A DNA stretch of 64,000 bases from Azonexaceae bacterium. GTDB lineage: Bacteria; Pseudomonadota; Gammaproteobacteria; Burkholderiales; Rhodocyclaceae. Shown one piece after another: positions 8,949-18,165 of this stretch. The stretch lies in assembly GCA_013335535.1 (NCBI GenBank), contig JAAXVL010000009.1, forward strand, positions 1-64,000. The letters run 5' to 3'. How positions within the stretch are numbered: position 1 is the first letter of the stretch; every line of letters begins with the position of its first letter. Under the pieces are notes generated by a model that had not been told where the DNA came from, did not search any database, and worked only from the letters and a program-made list of their open reading frames with translations. Position numbers and translations under genes: made by a program.

Positions 8949-11900
8949 ATGAGCAGAGAGAAAGCCGCGCTCGGAATCTCCGGGCGCATTGCCGCCGCCT
9001 TCCAGAATTCGCGCATGACGCCGCTGCTGGCGCTGGTTGCCTTCCTGATGGGCCTCTTCGCCACGCTCGTTACGCCGCGCGAGGAAGAGCCGCAGATCGA
9101 CGTGACCATGGCCGACGTGATGATCGCCTTCCCCGGTGCCTCGGCCAAGGATGTCGAAAACCTAGTCGCTCGCCCCGGTGAGCAGGTGCTCTCGCGCCTG
9201 CATGGTGTTGAGCATGTGTACTCGGCCTCGCGCCCGGGCATGGCCATCATCACCGTGCAGTTCGACGTCGGCGTCAAGTACAACGACGCGGTGCTTCGCC
9301 TCTACGACACTGTGCATTCGAACAGCGACTGGCTGCCGGCCAACCTTGGCGTCATGCCGCCGGTCATCAAGCCGCGTGGCATCGACGACGTACCGATTGT
9401 CGCGCTGACTTTCTGGACCAAGGACCCGAACCGTTCCGCCTTCGACCTGCAACAGGTCGCCCGCGCCGTGGAGATCGAACTCAAACGGATCAAGGGCACG
9501 CGCGACATTTCGACCATCGGCGGCCCTGACCACGCCATCCGTGTCCTGATGGACGCCGAGCGGATGAACGCCTACGGCGTCACGCCGCAGGACATCGCCG
9601 GTGCGCTCAAGGTCTCGAACGCCCTGCAGTCCTCTGGCAACCTGACTTCCGGCAACCGCGAAGTGCTGGTCCAGACCGGCACCTACCTCGAATCGGCCGC
9701 CGACGTGAAGCAACTGGTCGTCGCAGTGCGCGGTGAAGCCAGTGAGCGGAAACCGGTTTACATGAGCGATGTGGCGAGCGTCGAAGATGGTCCTGATCAG
9801 CCCAAACGCTATGCCTGGTTCGGCGACCAGAGCGGCGAGTTTCCGGCAGTCACCATGCAGATTTCTAAGCAGCCCGGCGTCAACGCGGCTGATGTGGCGA
9901 ATGCCACGGTCAACCGGATAAATGACCTGAAAAACAAAGTCATCCCGGACGGCGTCGAGGTCACCGTGACGCGCAACTACGGCGAAACGGCGACCGAGAA
10001 GGCGCAGAAGCTCATCGGCAAACTTGTTTTCGCCACGGCCTTTGTCGTCCTGCTCGTCTTCTTCGCGCTCGGCAAACGTGAGGCGGTCATCGTCGGCGTC
10101 GCCGTCACATTGACCCTCGCCGCGACGCTGTTCGCCTCCTGGGCCTGGGGCTTCACGCTCAACCGCGTCTCGCTGTTCGCGCTGATTTTCTCTATCGGCA
10201 TCCTGGTCGATGACGCGATTGTCGTCGTCGAGAATATCCACCGCTGGCAGGGGCTGTACCCGGGAAAAAGCCTGCTCGAAATCATCCCGCCATCCGTTGA
10301 TGAAGTCGGCGGCCCGACCATCCTGGCCACCCTGACCGTCATCGCCGCATTGCTCCCGATGGCCTTCGTGACCGGCCTGATGGGGCCGTACATGAGCCCG
10401 ATCCCGATCAACTCGTCGATGGGCATGGCCATTTCGCTGGCCGTCGCTTTCGTCGTGACGCCCTGGCTGGCAGCAAGAATGATGAAATCGCATGGCAACG
10501 CCCATGGAAGCCATCAGCCGTCAAAGCTCGATGCCAAACTCGACAGCACATTCCGCAAACTGCTGACCCCCTTCCTTGATCCGATCAAGGGCGGCCCCAT
10601 GCGCGTCAAGCTGGCCATTGCCATCGTTCTGCTCATTCTAGGTTCGGTCTCGCTGGCTTACTTCCAACTCGTCGTCCTCAAGATGCTGCCCTTCGACAAC
10701 AAGAGCGAATTCCAGGTCATCCTCGATATGCCGGTGGGTACGCCGGTTGAGGAAACAGCACGCGTGCTGCATGAAATCGGCGCCGAACTGGCGCTTGAGA
10801 AGGACGTTACGAACTACCAGGCCTACGCCGGCACGGCCAGCCCGATCAATTTCAACGGCCTCGTTCGCCAGTACTACCTGCGCGCCTTGCCGGAAAAGGG
10901 CGACATCCAGGTCAATCTGGCCGATAAGCACCACCGTTCGCGGCAGAGCCACGAGATCGCCAGTTCTCTGCGCGACCGCATCGAGGCCATCGGCAAGGCC
11001 AACGGTGGCGTCGCCAAGGTGGTTGAAGTACCGCCGGGGCCGCCCGTCATGTCGCCCATCCTGGCCGAAATCTACGGTCCCGACATGAAGGGCCAGATGA
11101 GCGTCGGCAAGCAGGTGCGCAAGGTTTTTGAGGAAACGCCGGATATCGTCGCGGTCGACGACTACATCGAGGCCGATTCGCGCAAGGTCGTCCTGCATGT
11201 GTTGCAGAGCAAGGCGGCGCAACTCGGCGTGGCGCAAAGCGACATTGTCGAAGTCGTCAGCATGGGCCTGGCCGGGCAGGATGTGACACCGGCGCACAAC
11301 ACCGAATCGAAATTCGAAATCCCGGTCCGCGTCACCCTGCCGGCCGAGAAGCAATCGAGTCTCGACGCGCTGCTCAAGCTCCGCGTTCGCTCGCGTGACG
11401 GGCAACTGGTGCCGGTTTCCGAACTGGTCGAAGTGCGTGATGCCGCCCGTGAAAAGGCGATCTACCACAAGGATTTGCTGCCGGTGGTCTACGTCGTCGG
11501 CGACATGGGCGGCAAGCTCGATTCGCCGCTCTACGGCATGTTCGACATCCGCAGCAAGATCAACGGGATGGAACTCAAGGAAGGCGGCACGCTCGGTGAA
11601 TGGTTCATCCGTCAGCCGAACGATCCCTACGCCAGCTACAGCGTTAAATGGGACGGCGAGTGGAAGGTGACATACGAGACCTTCCGCGACATGGGCATCG
11701 CCTACGGCGTCGGCCTGATCCTCATCTACCTGCTGGTCGTCGCCCACTTCGGCAGCTACCTCGTGCCGCTCATCATCATGGCGCCGATTCCGTTGACCAT
11801 CATCGGCGTCATGCCCGGCCACGCGCTGTTCGGCTCGCAATTCACGGCGACCTCGATGATCGGCATGATCGCCCTGGCCGGCATCATCGTCCGCAACTCG

Positions 11901-12167
11901 ATCCTGCTCGTCGATTTTATCAAGCTGCAGGTCGCGACCGGCATGCCCTTCCGCGAGGCTGTCATCCAGTCGGCCGCCGTGCGCGCCAAGCCCATCGCCC
12001 TGACTGCGCTGGCCGCCATGCTCGGCGCCATGTTCATTCTCGACGACCCGATCTTCAACGGGCTGGCGCTGGCCCTGATCTTCGGCATCATGGTGTCCAC
12101 GCTGCTCACGCTGGTCGTCATTCCCGTCCTCTATTTCTCGGCCTTCCGCAAGGAGCATCAAGCATGA
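8949..12167 (+). CDS. RND-family efflux permease (HAE1/AcrB-like)
   Basis: A 1072-residue inner-membrane proton antiporter with the standard RND plan: TM1 at about 25-42, a large periplasmic loop, TM2-6, a second loop, then TM8-12. The proton-relay acids appear as the DD pair D421-D422 in GILVDDAIVVVENI. It forms a tripartite pump with the adaptor upstream and overlaps the small membrane gene downstream (ATGA). The substrate is not determinable; the absence of metal-pump signatures (CusA/CzcA) argues for organic compounds. Confidence 0.92.
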   Translation: MSREKAALGISGRIAAAFQNSRMTPLLALVAFLMGLFATLVTPREEEPQIDVTMADVMIAFPGASAKDVENLVARPGEQVLSRLHGVEHVYSASRPGMAIITVQFDVGVKYNDAVLRLYDTVHSNSDWLPANLGVMPPVIKPRGIDDVPIVALTFWTKDPNRSAFDLQQVARAVEIELKRIKGTRDISTIGGPDHAIRVLMDAERMNAYGVTPQDIAGALKVSNALQSSGNLTSGNREVLVQTGTYLESAADVKQLVVAVRGEASERKPVYMSDVASVEDGPDQPKRYAWFGDQSGEFPAVTMQISKQPGVNAADVANATVNRINDLKNKVIPDGVEVTVTRNYGETATEKAQKLIGKLVFATAFVVLLVFFALGKREAVIVGVAVTLTLAATLFASWAWGFTLNRVSLFALIFSIGILVDDAIVVVENIHRWQGLYPGKSLLEIIPPSVDEVGGPTILATLTVIAALLPMAFVTGLMGPYMSPIPINSSMGMAISLAVAFVVTPWLAARMMKSHGNAHGSHQPSKLDAKLDSTFRKLLTPFLDPIKGGPMRVKLAIAIVLLILGSVSLAYFQLVVLKMLPFDNKSEFQVILDMPVGTPVEETARVLHEIGAELALEKDVTNYQAYAGTASPINFNGLVRQYYLRALPEKGDIQVNLADKHHRSRQSHEIASSLRDRIEAIGKANGGVAKVVEVPPGPPVMSPILAEIYGPDMKGQMSVGKQVRKVFEETPDIVAVDDYIEADSRKVVLHVLQSKAAQLGVAQSDIVEVVSMGLAGQDVTPAHNTESKFEIPVRVTLPAEKQSSLDALLKLRVRSRDGQLVPVSELVEVRDAAREKAIYHKDLLPVVYVVGDMGGKLDSPLYGMFDIRSKINGMELKEGGTLGEWFIRQPNDPYASYSVKWDGEWKVTYETFRDMGIAYGVGLILIYLLVVAHFGSYLVPLIIMAPIPLTIIGVMPGHALFGSQFTATSMIGMIALAGIIVRNSILLVDFIKLQVATGMPFREAVIQSAAVRAKPIALTALAAMLGAMFILDDPIFNGLALALIFGIMVSTLLTLVVIPVLYFSAFRKEHQA
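9902..9940 (+). repeat. Dispersed motif copy F (in RND gene)
   Basis: Forward full-length copy: GCCACGGTCAACCGG, then ATAAA, a spacer and GAAAAACAAAGT. It encodes A-T-V-N-R in the permease, in the same codon register as the other forward copies. Confidence 0.65.
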
Positions 12168-12388
12168 CCATCGAACGCATCATCCGCATCATGGCGGGTT
12201 TCTTCATCCTGCTTTCCCTGGCCCTCGGGGTTGAAGGCAGCCCGATCTTCGTCTCGAAGTGGTTCCTCGCATTCACCGCTTTTGTCGGCTTCAATTTGCT
12301 GCAGAGCGGCTTCACCGGCTTCTGCCCGCCGGAAAAACTGCTGGCCAAGATGGGTGTCAAGCGCAGCAACGGGAGTTGCGGCAGTTGA
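12164..12388 (+). CDS. Small DUF2892-type membrane protein
   Basis: A 74-residue protein with two hydrophobic segments (about 7-24 and 30-48), an internal FTGFCPPEKLLAKMG motif and a terminal cysteine, matching the small YgaP-C/DUF2892 membrane family. It overlaps the RND permease stop (ATGA at 12164-12167), so it is the last gene of the pump operon. Its role is unknown; the cysteines suggest sulfur or redox chemistry, but that is inference. Confidence 0.75.
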   Translation: MTIERIIRIMAGFFILLSLALGVEGSPIFVSKWFLAFTAFVGFNLLQSGFTGFCPPEKLLAKMGVKRSNGSCGS

Positions 12389-12521
12389 GTCAAACGATGT
12401 AAATCCATTTCTGGATCAGGGACTAAGCTAGCGCCGACTGTTCGTCGATATGAAGGCTGATTTATCCATGAATTGGCTTTAGAAAAACTTCGTGAAACAT
12501 TGTTTTTATAAGAGTAAACTG

Positions 12522-12540
12522 CCTTTAATATAACTAAAGG
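12522..12540. promoter_or_regulatory. Small hairpin just upstream of GGDEF-EAL gene
   Basis: CCTTTA and TAAAGG form a 6-bp stem over a 7-base loop. The 3' arm contains AAGG, the only ribosome-site-like sequence ahead of the GTG at 12554, so folding could reduce translation. The stem is short and the functional reading is tentative. Confidence 0.25.
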
Positions 12541-12553
12541 CGTAGCTCGACCC

Positions 12554-14500
12554 GTGCAGCATATTCCGGCGTTTGCCGGCCGAAAACTCGTTTTGTTCGC
12601 CCTGGCGGCGATTTTACTGATCTGGGCCATCCTCGGCCTTGATCGGTGGTCGGTCAATCGACCGTTTTCGCTGAATCTGAGCGGATTCTCCGGCGATTTT
12701 GTGGAGGCGGCCAATCCGTCCTGGGGGTTTCTGCTCTTCGCGATTGCCTTGGTCATTACCCTGATGATCGTCAAAGCTTGCCGCCTGCTGTTCGGCATCC
12801 GTGATCTGGCAAACAGCCAACTCGCGCTGCAGCAGCGGGTCATCGACCATGCCTCCGAGGCGATGATCCTCACCGATGCGGCGCAGCGAATACTGTCGGT
12901 CAACGCGGCTTTCGAGGTGACGACCGGGTATTCGGCAGCGGAGGTCATGGGGCTGACGCCAACCATGATCAGCGCCGAGCACCAAGGGCTCAATTTTCAT
13001 CGCAGTGTCTGGGATTTTGTCGCAGAGAACGGGCATTGGGAAGGTGAGATCTGGGACCGGCGCAAGGATGGTGCGATCTATCCGAAGCAGATGCGCATCA
13101 CGGCGATCAGCGACAAGGCCGGGCAGACTTCGCATTTCGTTGCCACCTTTGCCGACATCAGCGAAGCCAGGGCTCAGGCTGAGCGTTTCGAGTATCTCGC
13201 CCACCACGACCAGCTGACCAACCTGCCGAACCGTCTGGCCCTTGACGCTCACCTCGACAACCTGCTCGACAGCGCGGTGCCCGGCATCAACCATCTGGCG
13301 CTGATGATCATCGATCTGGACAATTTCAAGACGGTGAACGATTCGCTGGGCCATCATGCCGGTGACCGCTTGCTGGCTGAAATCGCCCGCCGGCTGACGG
13401 CTGAAATGGGCCGCACGAAGCGCCTGTTCCGTCTTGGCGGAGACGAGTTTGTCGTTGTCTTCGACCAGATCGACAACCGCGCGGAATTGCTCAGTTTGCT
13501 CGAGCGTCTGGTCAGTGCGATTGGCCTGCCCTGCGACATCGATGGCCATCAGCTGCACAGCACGCCGTCGATCGGTATTAGCCTGTATCCGCAAGACGGC
13601 CGTGACGGTCTGACGCTGATCCGCAACGCCGACGCGGCGATGTACGCGGCCAAGGCCGCCGGACGCAACAACCACCAGTTTTTCGTCGAATCGATGAATG
13701 CCGCCGCCAACAAGCGTCTGCATCTGGAAAGCGAATTGTGGCGGGCGCTCGCCGAGAACCAGCTGGTGCTCCACTATCAGCCGCAGATCGACCTGCTGAG
13801 CGGCAAGGTCGTCGGTGTCGAGGCGCTGGTCCGCTGGTGCCACCCGCTGCGCGGCATGATCACGCCGGCCGAGTTCATTCCGGTGGCCGAAGAGTGCGGC
13901 CTGATCCTGCCGCTCGGTCACTGGGTGTTGCTGACAGCCTGCCGGCAGGTTCGCAGCTGGCTCGATGCCGGCATCGACATGGGGGAAATGGCCGTCAATA
14001 TTTCGGCCCACCAGTTTCGCCAGCCCGACTTCGTCCAGACCGTGCAAGGCGTGCTCGCCGAGACCGGCCTGCCGGCCGAGCGCTTGGAGCTTGAAATTAC
14101 GGAAAGCACGGTCATGCACGGCGTCGACTCGGCTATCCAGACGCTGGCCCAGCTCAAGGCCATGGGCGTCCGGCTGGCCATTGACGATTTCGGCACCGGC
14201 TACTCGTCGCTCTCCTATCTGCGTCGCTTCCCGCTTGACCGGCTGAAGATCGACCGCTCCTTCCTGGCTGACGTCGACACAGATCCGCACGCCGCCTCGC
14301 TGGTTACCTCCATCGTCATGCTGGGCCGTTCGCTCGGTCTGCAACTGGTGGCCGAGGGTGTCGAAAATTTCGCCCAGGCGGAATTCCTGCGCACACTCGA
14401 ATGCGAGCGCGTCCAGGGATTCCATTTTTACCAGCCGGTGTCGGCGGCGGAGGTGGTTGGCTTCGGTCGGTGTGAGGAATACGCGGCGCTGCCAGCCTGA
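12554..14500 (+). CDS. PAS-GGDEF-EAL cyclic-di-GMP signalling protein
   Basis: 648 residues. Two transmembrane helices (about 11-30 and 56-78) are followed by a PAS domain (about 90-205), a GGDEF domain with intact GGDEF in RLGGDEFVVVF, and an EAL domain with intact EAL (GVEALVRW) plus the downstream DDFGTGYSS catalytic motif. Both synthesis and hydrolysis of c-di-GMP are therefore possible. It starts with GTG. The c-di-GMP receptor YcgR-like gene lies 2 kb downstream. PAS sensing suggests a redox or small-ligand input, but no cofactor motif is clear. Confidence 0.92.
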   Translation: MQHIPAFAGRKLVLFALAAILLIWAILGLDRWSVNRPFSLNLSGFSGDFVEAANPSWGFLLFAIALVITLMIVKACRLLFGIRDLANSQLALQQRVIDHASEAMILTDAAQRILSVNAAFEVTTGYSAAEVMGLTPTMISAEHQGLNFHRSVWDFVAENGHWEGEIWDRRKDGAIYPKQMRITAISDKAGQTSHFVATFADISEARAQAERFEYLAHHDQLTNLPNRLALDAHLDNLLDSAVPGINHLALMIIDLDNFKTVNDSLGHHAGDRLLAEIARRLTAEMGRTKRLFRLGGDEFVVVFDQIDNRAELLSLLERLVSAIGLPCDIDGHQLHSTPSIGISLYPQDGRDGLTLIRNADAAMYAAKAAGRNNHQFFVESMNAAANKRLHLESELWRALAENQLVLHYQPQIDLLSGKVVGVEALVRWCHPLRGMITPAEFIPVAEECGLILPLGHWVLLTACRQVRSWLDAGIDMGEMAVNISAHQFRQPDFVQTVQGVLAETGLPAERLELEITESTVMHGVDSAIQTLAQLKAMGVRLAIDDFGTGYSSLSYLRRFPLDRLKIDRSFLADVDTDPHAASLVTSIVMLGRSLGLQLVAEGVENFAQAEFLRTLECERVQGFHFYQPVSAAEVVGFGRCEEYAALPA

Positions 14501-14530
14501 GACAGTTTGAGTGAGCGACGTTGGCAGATA

Positions 14531-14692
14531 GTGGTCTGCTTCGCAATTGATCGATCCATGAAAGCTTGTCTTTGTGTCCCTGGCGTTGTTGCTCATCCTC
14601 GCAATAGCTACGGCTATTGCTGCGGTTCGCGCCTAGCCAGGAACACAAATCCCGCCCTTTCATCGAGGCTCGCCAATTACGACGCAGACCAC
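14531..14692. mobile_element. 162-bp palindromic MITE-like element flanked by TA
   Basis: The whole segment is one imperfect palindrome. The ends begin GTGGTCTGC and finish with its complement, both flanked by TA. The next stretches (TCGCAATTG against TCGTAATTG, ATGAAAG, TTTGTGTCCCTGGC against its complement with one mismatch) also pair, and the centre is a perfect GCAATAGC/GCTATTGC hairpin at 14601-14620. It contains no ORF. A TA target and full-length inverted repeats are typical of MITEs mobilised by IS630/Tc1-mariner transposases; that family link is inferred. Confidence 0.7.
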
Positions 14693-14725
14693 TAAAATTC
14701 AGTCCTTCTCGGGACGGAGTTCAGT

Positions 14726-15592
14726 ATGAAAATCGGATTTATCGGGCTTGGCATCATGGGGCGTCCGATGGCGCTCAACCTCATCAAGGGGGGACACGCG
14801 GTCACCGTCTGGGCGCGCCGTGCCGAATCCATGCAGCCGCTGCTCGAGGCCGGTGCCAAAGGCGCCGCCAGCCCGGCGGACGCGGCCCGCGGTAACGAAC
14901 TGGTCATTTCGATGGTGGCCGATGCGCCGGACGTTGCCGAAGTCATGCGCGGCGTGGCCAGTGCCGGCCAGCCCGGCCTCGTTGCGGTCGACATGAGCAC
15001 CATCGATCCGGCCGCGGCGCGTCAGATCGGCGAAGATCTGGCTGCAGCCGGCATCGATTTCGTCGATGCCCCGGTTTCCGGTGGCGAAGTCGGCGCCATT
15101 GCCGGCACCCTGTCGATCATGGCCGGCGGTTCCGAGGCCGCCTTTGCCCGGGCCAAACCGGCTTTCGAGTGCATGGGCAAGAACATCGTGCACGTCGGCG
15201 CCAGCGGCGCTGGGCAGGTGACCAAGGCGGCCAACCAGATCGTCACCGGCATGGGCGTTCTGGCCGTCGCCGAGGCATTTGCATTTGCGGCCAAAAACGG
15301 CGTTGACCGTGGCAAGGTGCGCGAAGCGCTGCTCGGCGGCTTCGCCTACTCGAAAATTCTTGAAAACCACGGCCAGCGCATGCTCGATCGCAACTTCAAG
15401 CCGGGGTTCAAGAGCTGGATGCACGAAAAGGATCTGAACATCGTCATGCAGACGGCGCACGAACTGGGTCTCTGTCTGCCCGGTTCGGCGGCGACGGCGC
15501 AGATGTTCAACGCCATGGTCGGCTCCGGCCTGGGCGAGGAGGATTCGATCGCCATCCTCAAACTGCTTGAGCGACTGTCGGGGCAGGAATGA
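14726..15592 (+). CDS. Tartronate semialdehyde reductase-type dehydrogenase (first copy)
   Basis: A 288-residue member of the 3-hydroxyisobutyrate dehydrogenase family: NAD(P) motif GFIGLGIMGRPMA at the start, substrate motif DAPVSGGEVGA at about 113-123, catalytic lysine in AGQVTKAANQ near 170. Best fit is 2-hydroxy-3-oxopropionate (tartronate semialdehyde) reductase GarR/GlxR, because the glycolate/glyoxylate genes hyi, glycerate kinase and glcDEF lie about 30 kb away. A 3-hydroxyisobutyrate or glyoxylate/succinic-semialdehyde reductase role remains possible. It overlaps the second copy by ATGA. Confidence 0.8.
   Translation: MKIGFIGLGIMGRPMALNLIKGGHAVTVWARRAESMQPLLEAGAKGAASPADAARGNELVISMVADAPDVAEVMRGVASAGQPGLVAVDMSTIDPAAARQIGEDLAAAGIDFVDAPVSGGEVGAIAGTLSIMAGGSEAAFARAKPAFECMGKNIVHVGASGAGQVTKAANQIVTGMGVLAVAEAFAFAAKNGVDRGKVREALLGGFAYSKILENHGQRMLDRNFKPGFKSWMHEKDLNIVMQTAHELGLCLPGSAATAQMFNAMVGSGLGEEDSIAILKLLERLSGQE
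15281..15317 (-). repeat. Dispersed motif core-only copy G
   Basis: GCCACGGTCAAC in reverse orientation, without the following A tract. It is the only coding copy in a different codon register (V-D-R). It may be chance or a decayed site. Confidence 0.3.
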
Positions 15593-16443
15593 AAGTTGGC
15601 TTCATCGGTCTCGGCGCCATGGGGCGTCCGATGGCCATGCACTTGCAGCGCGCCGGCCACGAGCTGGCCGTCTGGGCGCGGCGCCCGGAAAGCATCGGCG
15701 ATCTGCCAGTCCGCGTTTGTGCTACGCCAGCCGAACTGGGCCGTTGCTGCGAGGTGGTGTTCACGGTGATCACCTCGAGTGCCGACGTCGAAGGCGTGGC
15801 GCTTGGTACGGACGGCCTGAGCGACGGCATGGCACCCGGTTCGGTGCTGGTTGATTGCTCGACCATCGCGCCCGATGCGGCCCGGTACATTGCCGGCCAG
15901 CTGGCGGAAAAGGGTATTCATTTTCTCGACGCCCCGGTTTCCGGCGGCGAGCAGGGTGCCATCGATGCCACGCTGGCAATCATGGCCGGTGGCGATGTGG
16001 CGGTACTCGACCGTGTCCGCCCGCTGCTCGAGTGTCTGGGCAAGCGCATCGTCCATGTCGGCCCGAATGGCGCCGGGCAGGTGGCCAAGGCGTGCAACCA
16101 GATGATCATGGTCGCCGCCATCGAAGCGGCGGCCGAGGCGATGCGGCTGGCGGCAGGCGCCGGCGTCGATTGCGCCAAGGTCCGGCAGGCCTTGTCCGGT
16201 GGTTCGGCAGCCTCGCGCGTCCTCGATGTGATGGGCCAGCGCATGGTCAGCCGTGATTTTTCGGCCGGCATCGAAGCCCGCCTGCATCACAAGGATTTCG
16301 GGCTGGTCCTCGAAGCGGCGCGCCAGAGTGGCGTCCCCGTACCGCTCACGGCCGTTGTCGCGCAGCAACTCAATGCGCTGATGGCGCAGGGCTGGGGGCG
16401 GGACGATACGTCTTCGCTGCTCCGCGTGCTGGAGCTGGAATGA
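15589..16443 (+). CDS. 3-hydroxyisobutyrate dehydrogenase-family reductase (second copy)
   Basis: A 284-residue paralogue of the preceding gene with the same landmarks: GFIGLGAMGRPMA, DAPVSGGEQGA and the catalytic lysine in AGQVAKACNQ. The two proteins are clearly homologous along their length but diverged, so the duplication is old. It starts inside the previous stop codon (ATGA) and its own stop overlaps the YcgR-like gene, forming a tightly coupled three-gene unit. The two copies probably differ in substrate (for example tartronate semialdehyde versus another 3-hydroxyacid). Confidence 0.78.
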   Translation: MKVGFIGLGAMGRPMAMHLQRAGHELAVWARRPESIGDLPVRVCATPAELGRCCEVVFTVITSSADVEGVALGTDGLSDGMAPGSVLVDCSTIAPDAARYIAGQLAEKGIHFLDAPVSGGEQGAIDATLAIMAGGDVAVLDRVRPLLECLGKRIVHVGPNGAGQVAKACNQMIMVAAIEAAAEAMRLAAGAGVDCAKVRQALSGGSAASRVLDVMGQRMVSRDFSAGIEARLHHKDFGLVLEAARQSGVPVPLTAVVAQQLNALMAQGWGRDDTSSLLRVLELE

Positions 16444-17189
16444 GTCAGATCGCCCAGCTTTCCGAAGCCGAAATCGAGGAACGTTTCCACATCACCAGCG
16501 CGCTGCCGATCGCCTTTCTGCTCGTCGGTTATGCCCGGACCAAGGATCAATTTACGGTCTCGTTCGGTGGCGGCGAGGAGATGATGCTGACGACGCTGCT
16601 CGATGCCCAGCCGGCGGGTGACCGGCTCATTTTTGACTGCAGCGGCAGCGCCGACGTCAATCGGCATCTTTTGCAAAGCAGTCGCATTGTGTTTTCCGGC
16701 CGTCCCGCTGGCATCCATGTGCAATTCAGCACCGGGCGGGCGTCGGAAATAGAATTTGAAGGGAGCAAGGCCTTTGCGGTCGCCTTGCCCAAGTACGTCG
16801 TCCGCCTGCAGCGACGGGATACCTTCCGGATTGAAACGCCGCGCGGCAAGCCGCTGCAGTTCTTTGGCCGAAGGTCGGATGGCCGCCTGCTCAACCTGCC
16901 GGCGCACGATATTTCGGTGGCCGGCATCGGCATGACGGCCCCGGCATTGCCCGAAGGGTTGGGCGCCGGCGAGCGGCTGGAGAGTTGCCATTTCGCCCTG
17001 CCGGACGACGAGCACGAACTCTTCTTCAGCGCGACGGTTTGCCACGTTACGCCTCAGGTTGGGCGAAGTGGCCAGCAGCAGTGGCGCATCGGCCTGCACT
17101 TCGAGAGCATGCCGACGGTCGAGGAAAACCGTATCCAACGCTATATCGCCAAGGTCGAGCGCGAGCGGCACGAACTGCTGGCCAAGTAA
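16440..17189 (+). CDS. YcgR-like PilZ c-di-GMP receptor (flagellar brake)
   Basis: 249 residues: an N-terminal YcgR-type beta domain (about 15-115) followed by a PilZ domain with the c-di-GMP signature, R126-x-x-x-R130 in QRRDTFR and the later DISVAGIGM (D-x-S-x-x-G). In enteric bacteria YcgR binds c-di-GMP and slows the flagellar motor. No flagellar genes are present here, so the target is inferred. The ATGA overlap with the preceding dehydrogenase is unusual for functionally unrelated genes. Confidence 0.85.
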   Translation: MSQIAQLSEAEIEERFHITSALPIAFLLVGYARTKDQFTVSFGGGEEMMLTTLLDAQPAGDRLIFDCSGSADVNRHLLQSSRIVFSGRPAGIHVQFSTGRASEIEFEGSKAFAVALPKYVVRLQRRDTFRIETPRGKPLQFFGRRSDGRLLNLPAHDISVAGIGMTAPALPEGLGAGERLESCHFALPDDEHELFFSATVCHVTPQVGRSGQQQWRIGLHFESMPTVEENRIQRYIAKVERERHELLAK

Positions 17190-17211
17190 TCCCCGCTAAA
17201 AACCGGCGAGC

Positions 17212-18165
17212 CTAGCAAATATCGCAGCGGTGAATCTCGACTGTGGCGTGGACGATTTCTTCGTGCACGGCGAGCGCGTCGCGGATGTCCAGGGGCGTCA
17301 GCGTTGCGTCGTGGGTGAGCAGGCTCAGCGCGCAGGCGTAGGCGCCGGTGCCGACGCGCCAGACGTGGAGGTCGGTCAGTTCCGTCTGGCCGTCTGCCGG
17401 TAGCTGGGCGATGACGTCGCGGATCTCGGCGACGACCGGGTGATCCATTTCGCGGTCGAGCAGGACGCGGCCGCTCTGCACGATGAGGTTCTTCGCCCAC
17501 AGTGCGACGAGCACGGCACCGACGATGCCGGTGGCCGGGTCGAGCCAGGCCCAGCCGTAAAGCCAGCCACCGGCCAGCGCGGCGATGGCGAGCACCGAGG
17601 TGGCGGCATCGGTGACGACGTGGATGTAGGCGGCCTTGAGGTTGAGGTCATGATGATGGTGGCCGTGCTCATGGTGATGGTGACCATGATCGTGCCCGTG
17701 GTCGTGGGCCTGGCCGAGAATCAACGCGCAGATCAGGTTGATGATCAGGCCGAAGATGGCGACGGCCATCGCCTCCGGGTAGTGAATTTCCTGCGGCGAC
17801 AGCAGTCGTTCGAACGAGCCGAAGATCATCGCGGCGGCGACGCCGAGCAGGAAGATGGCGCTCGTGTAGCTGGCCAGGACTTCGACTTTCCAGGTGCCGA
17901 AGGCAAAGCTCGGGTCGCTGGCGTATTTGCGCGCCGCGCCGTAGGCGAAGGCAGAGAGCCCGATGGCCAGCGCGTGCGAGCTCATGTGCCAGCCGTCGGC
18001 GAGCACGGCCATCGAGTTGAACCACCAGCCGGCAACGATCTCGAGCAGCATGGTGGCGATGGTGATCCACATGACGAGGCGTGTGCCGCGTTCGGCGGCA
18101 GCGTTGCCCGCGGAATAGCTATGGTTGTGTGCCCAGCGTGTCAGATCGTGGTTGGCATCGCTCAT
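17212..18165 (-). CDS. dmeF: CDF-family metal cation exporter (DmeF-like)
   Basis: A 317-residue cation diffusion facilitator with six membrane segments. The transport-site motifs are ADGWHMSSHA (helix 2) and HVVTDAATS (helix 5), and a very His/Asp-rich loop of about 20 residues lies between helices 4 and 5. The DGWH form and the His-loop are typical of DmeF Co2+/Ni2+ exporters. The start at 18165 gives the usual N-terminus (HNHSYSAGN); the same frame stays open upstream but only as antisense of the aldolase gene. The start overlaps the aldolase stop, implying one transcript with mtnA. Confidence 0.82.
   Translation of the reverse strand: MSDANHDLTRWAHNHSYSAGNAAAERGTRLVMWITIATMLLEIVAGWWFNSMAVLADGWHMSSHALAIGLSAFAYGAARKYASDPSFAFGTWKVEVLASYTSAIFLLGVAAAMIFGSFERLLSPQEIHYPEAMAVAIFGLIINLICALILGQAHDHGHDHGHHHHEHGHHHHDLNLKAAYIHVVTDAATSVLAIAALAGGWLYGWAWLDPATGIVGAVLVALWAKNLIVQSGRVLLDREMDHPVVAEIRDVIAQLPADGQTELTDLHVWRVGTGAYACALSLLTHDATLTPLDIRDALAVHEEIVHATVEIHRCDIC

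Noticed and set aside
10638..12161. Long open frame on the minus strand opposite the RND permease
   Set aside because: It is a shadow of the permease gene: His/Asp/Gln-rich composition, no family features, no ribosome site.
12614..14596. 660-codon minus-strand frame opposite the GGDEF-EAL gene
   Set aside because: Antisense shadow of a gene with all its catalytic motifs on the plus strand; composition is typical of GC-rich antisense frames.
17640..17712. Tandem CATGGTG-like repeats
   Set aside because: They are the codons of the His/Asp-rich loop of the metal exporter, not a DNA repeat element.
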